In this document: positions 36,702-36,763 of the stretch, piece by piece
Layout of the letters: every line of letters starts with the position of its first letter
How positions within the stretch are numbered: the stretch's first letter is position 1
Source of the DNA: a virus
Virus record (IMG/VR): IMGVR_UViG_3300030102_003131
Coordinates: 1-36,763 of that record
Direction: 5' to 3' (one strand)
DNA length: 36,763 nucleotides
Translations under genes and position numbers: made by a program
The notes under the pieces: generated by a model
What the model saw: only the letters and a program-made list of their open reading frames with translations
What the model was told of the DNA's origin: nothing
The model's database searches: none

Positions 36702-36763
36702 TTAGTAGCTACCTTCCCAAACTCTCAGTTTGGCAAATTCATTGCTCATTAGCTTTCTTTTTA
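36702..36763 (-). CDS. Partial neck-type gene, cut by the window end
   Basis: Contains only the last 20 or so codons, ending F-A-K-L-R-V-W-E-G-S-Y, of the gene seen complete at 937-1227. The 5' part lies outside the window. Confidence 0.75.
   Translation of the reverse strand, partial: KRKLMSNEFAKLRVWEGSY

Larger units (their letters stand above)
35766..36763. repeat. Right copy of 998-bp terminal direct repeat
   Basis: This aligns end to end with 1-998. It contains the second alleles of the 151- and 138-residue genes and the first bases of the repeat unit, CGATCTG, which occurs twice with a 19-base period. Confidence 0.85.

Noticed and set aside
1-36763. Temperate lifestyle or integrase
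   Set aside because: No integrase, excisionase or att-like site is seen. The RHH protein alone does not indicate lysogeny.

Overview
This window is essentially one complete genome of a small tailed phage, most probably a short-tailed (podovirus-type) phage of a low-GC, probably marine, proteobacterium. It has a P22-like portal, a DUF5309/SU10-type major capsid protein, a P22 gp10-like tail hub, many fibre genes and no tape-measure gene. The marine setting is inferred from the gene content: a cupredoxin-like tail domain, 2-oxoglutarate dioxygenases in the fibre region, a GTA-type holin, and small basic head/tail proteins familiar from marine podophages. I see no integrase, DNA polymerase, RNA polymerase or tRNA gene, so it looks lytic and dependent on the host replicase and RNA polymerase.

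Bases 1-998 recur, without indels, as 35766-36763, which are exactly the two ends of the window. The simplest reading is a circularly permuted or terminally redundant genome of about 35,765 bp whose ends overlap. The two copies are not identical, and the 151-residue gene differs at 48 residues, so the ends probably come from different strains.

Layout: (a) A leftward late operon starts with terS/terL at 22.3 kb. It runs through a chain of tiny Lys-rich genes, head-tail adaptor, fibres, two dioxygenases, S74-chaperoned fibre, tail hub, internal/ejection proteins, portal, scaffold and capsid. Across the circular junction it continues to the lysis genes (holin, GH19 endolysin) at 34.3-35.7 kb. 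(b) A 900 bp non-coding AT-rich region at 22.3-23.2 kb carries repeats, G-tracts and a promoter. (c) A rightward early operon at 23.2-27.5 kb has 14 mostly tiny genes, ended by a strong terminator. It carries four copies of a covarying intergenic hairpin and one promoter-linked structured RNA. (d) A leftward replication/recombination operon runs from 32.6 to 27.5 kb: RHH regulator, Hjc-like resolvase, RecE-like exonuclease, SSB, and primase-helicase. (e) A rightward unit of small genes at 32.66-34.27 kb diverges from (d) at a palindromic double promoter and ends in a small gene that appears to start with AUC.

The strongest candidates for undescribed biology are the repeated stop-codon hairpin cassettes with compensatory base changes and the roughly 92-nt structured RNA whose 5' end coincides with a predicted transcription start. 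Next are the pairing of two dioxygenases with a collagen-like fibre and the 33-bp palindromic repeat shared by two operon heads.
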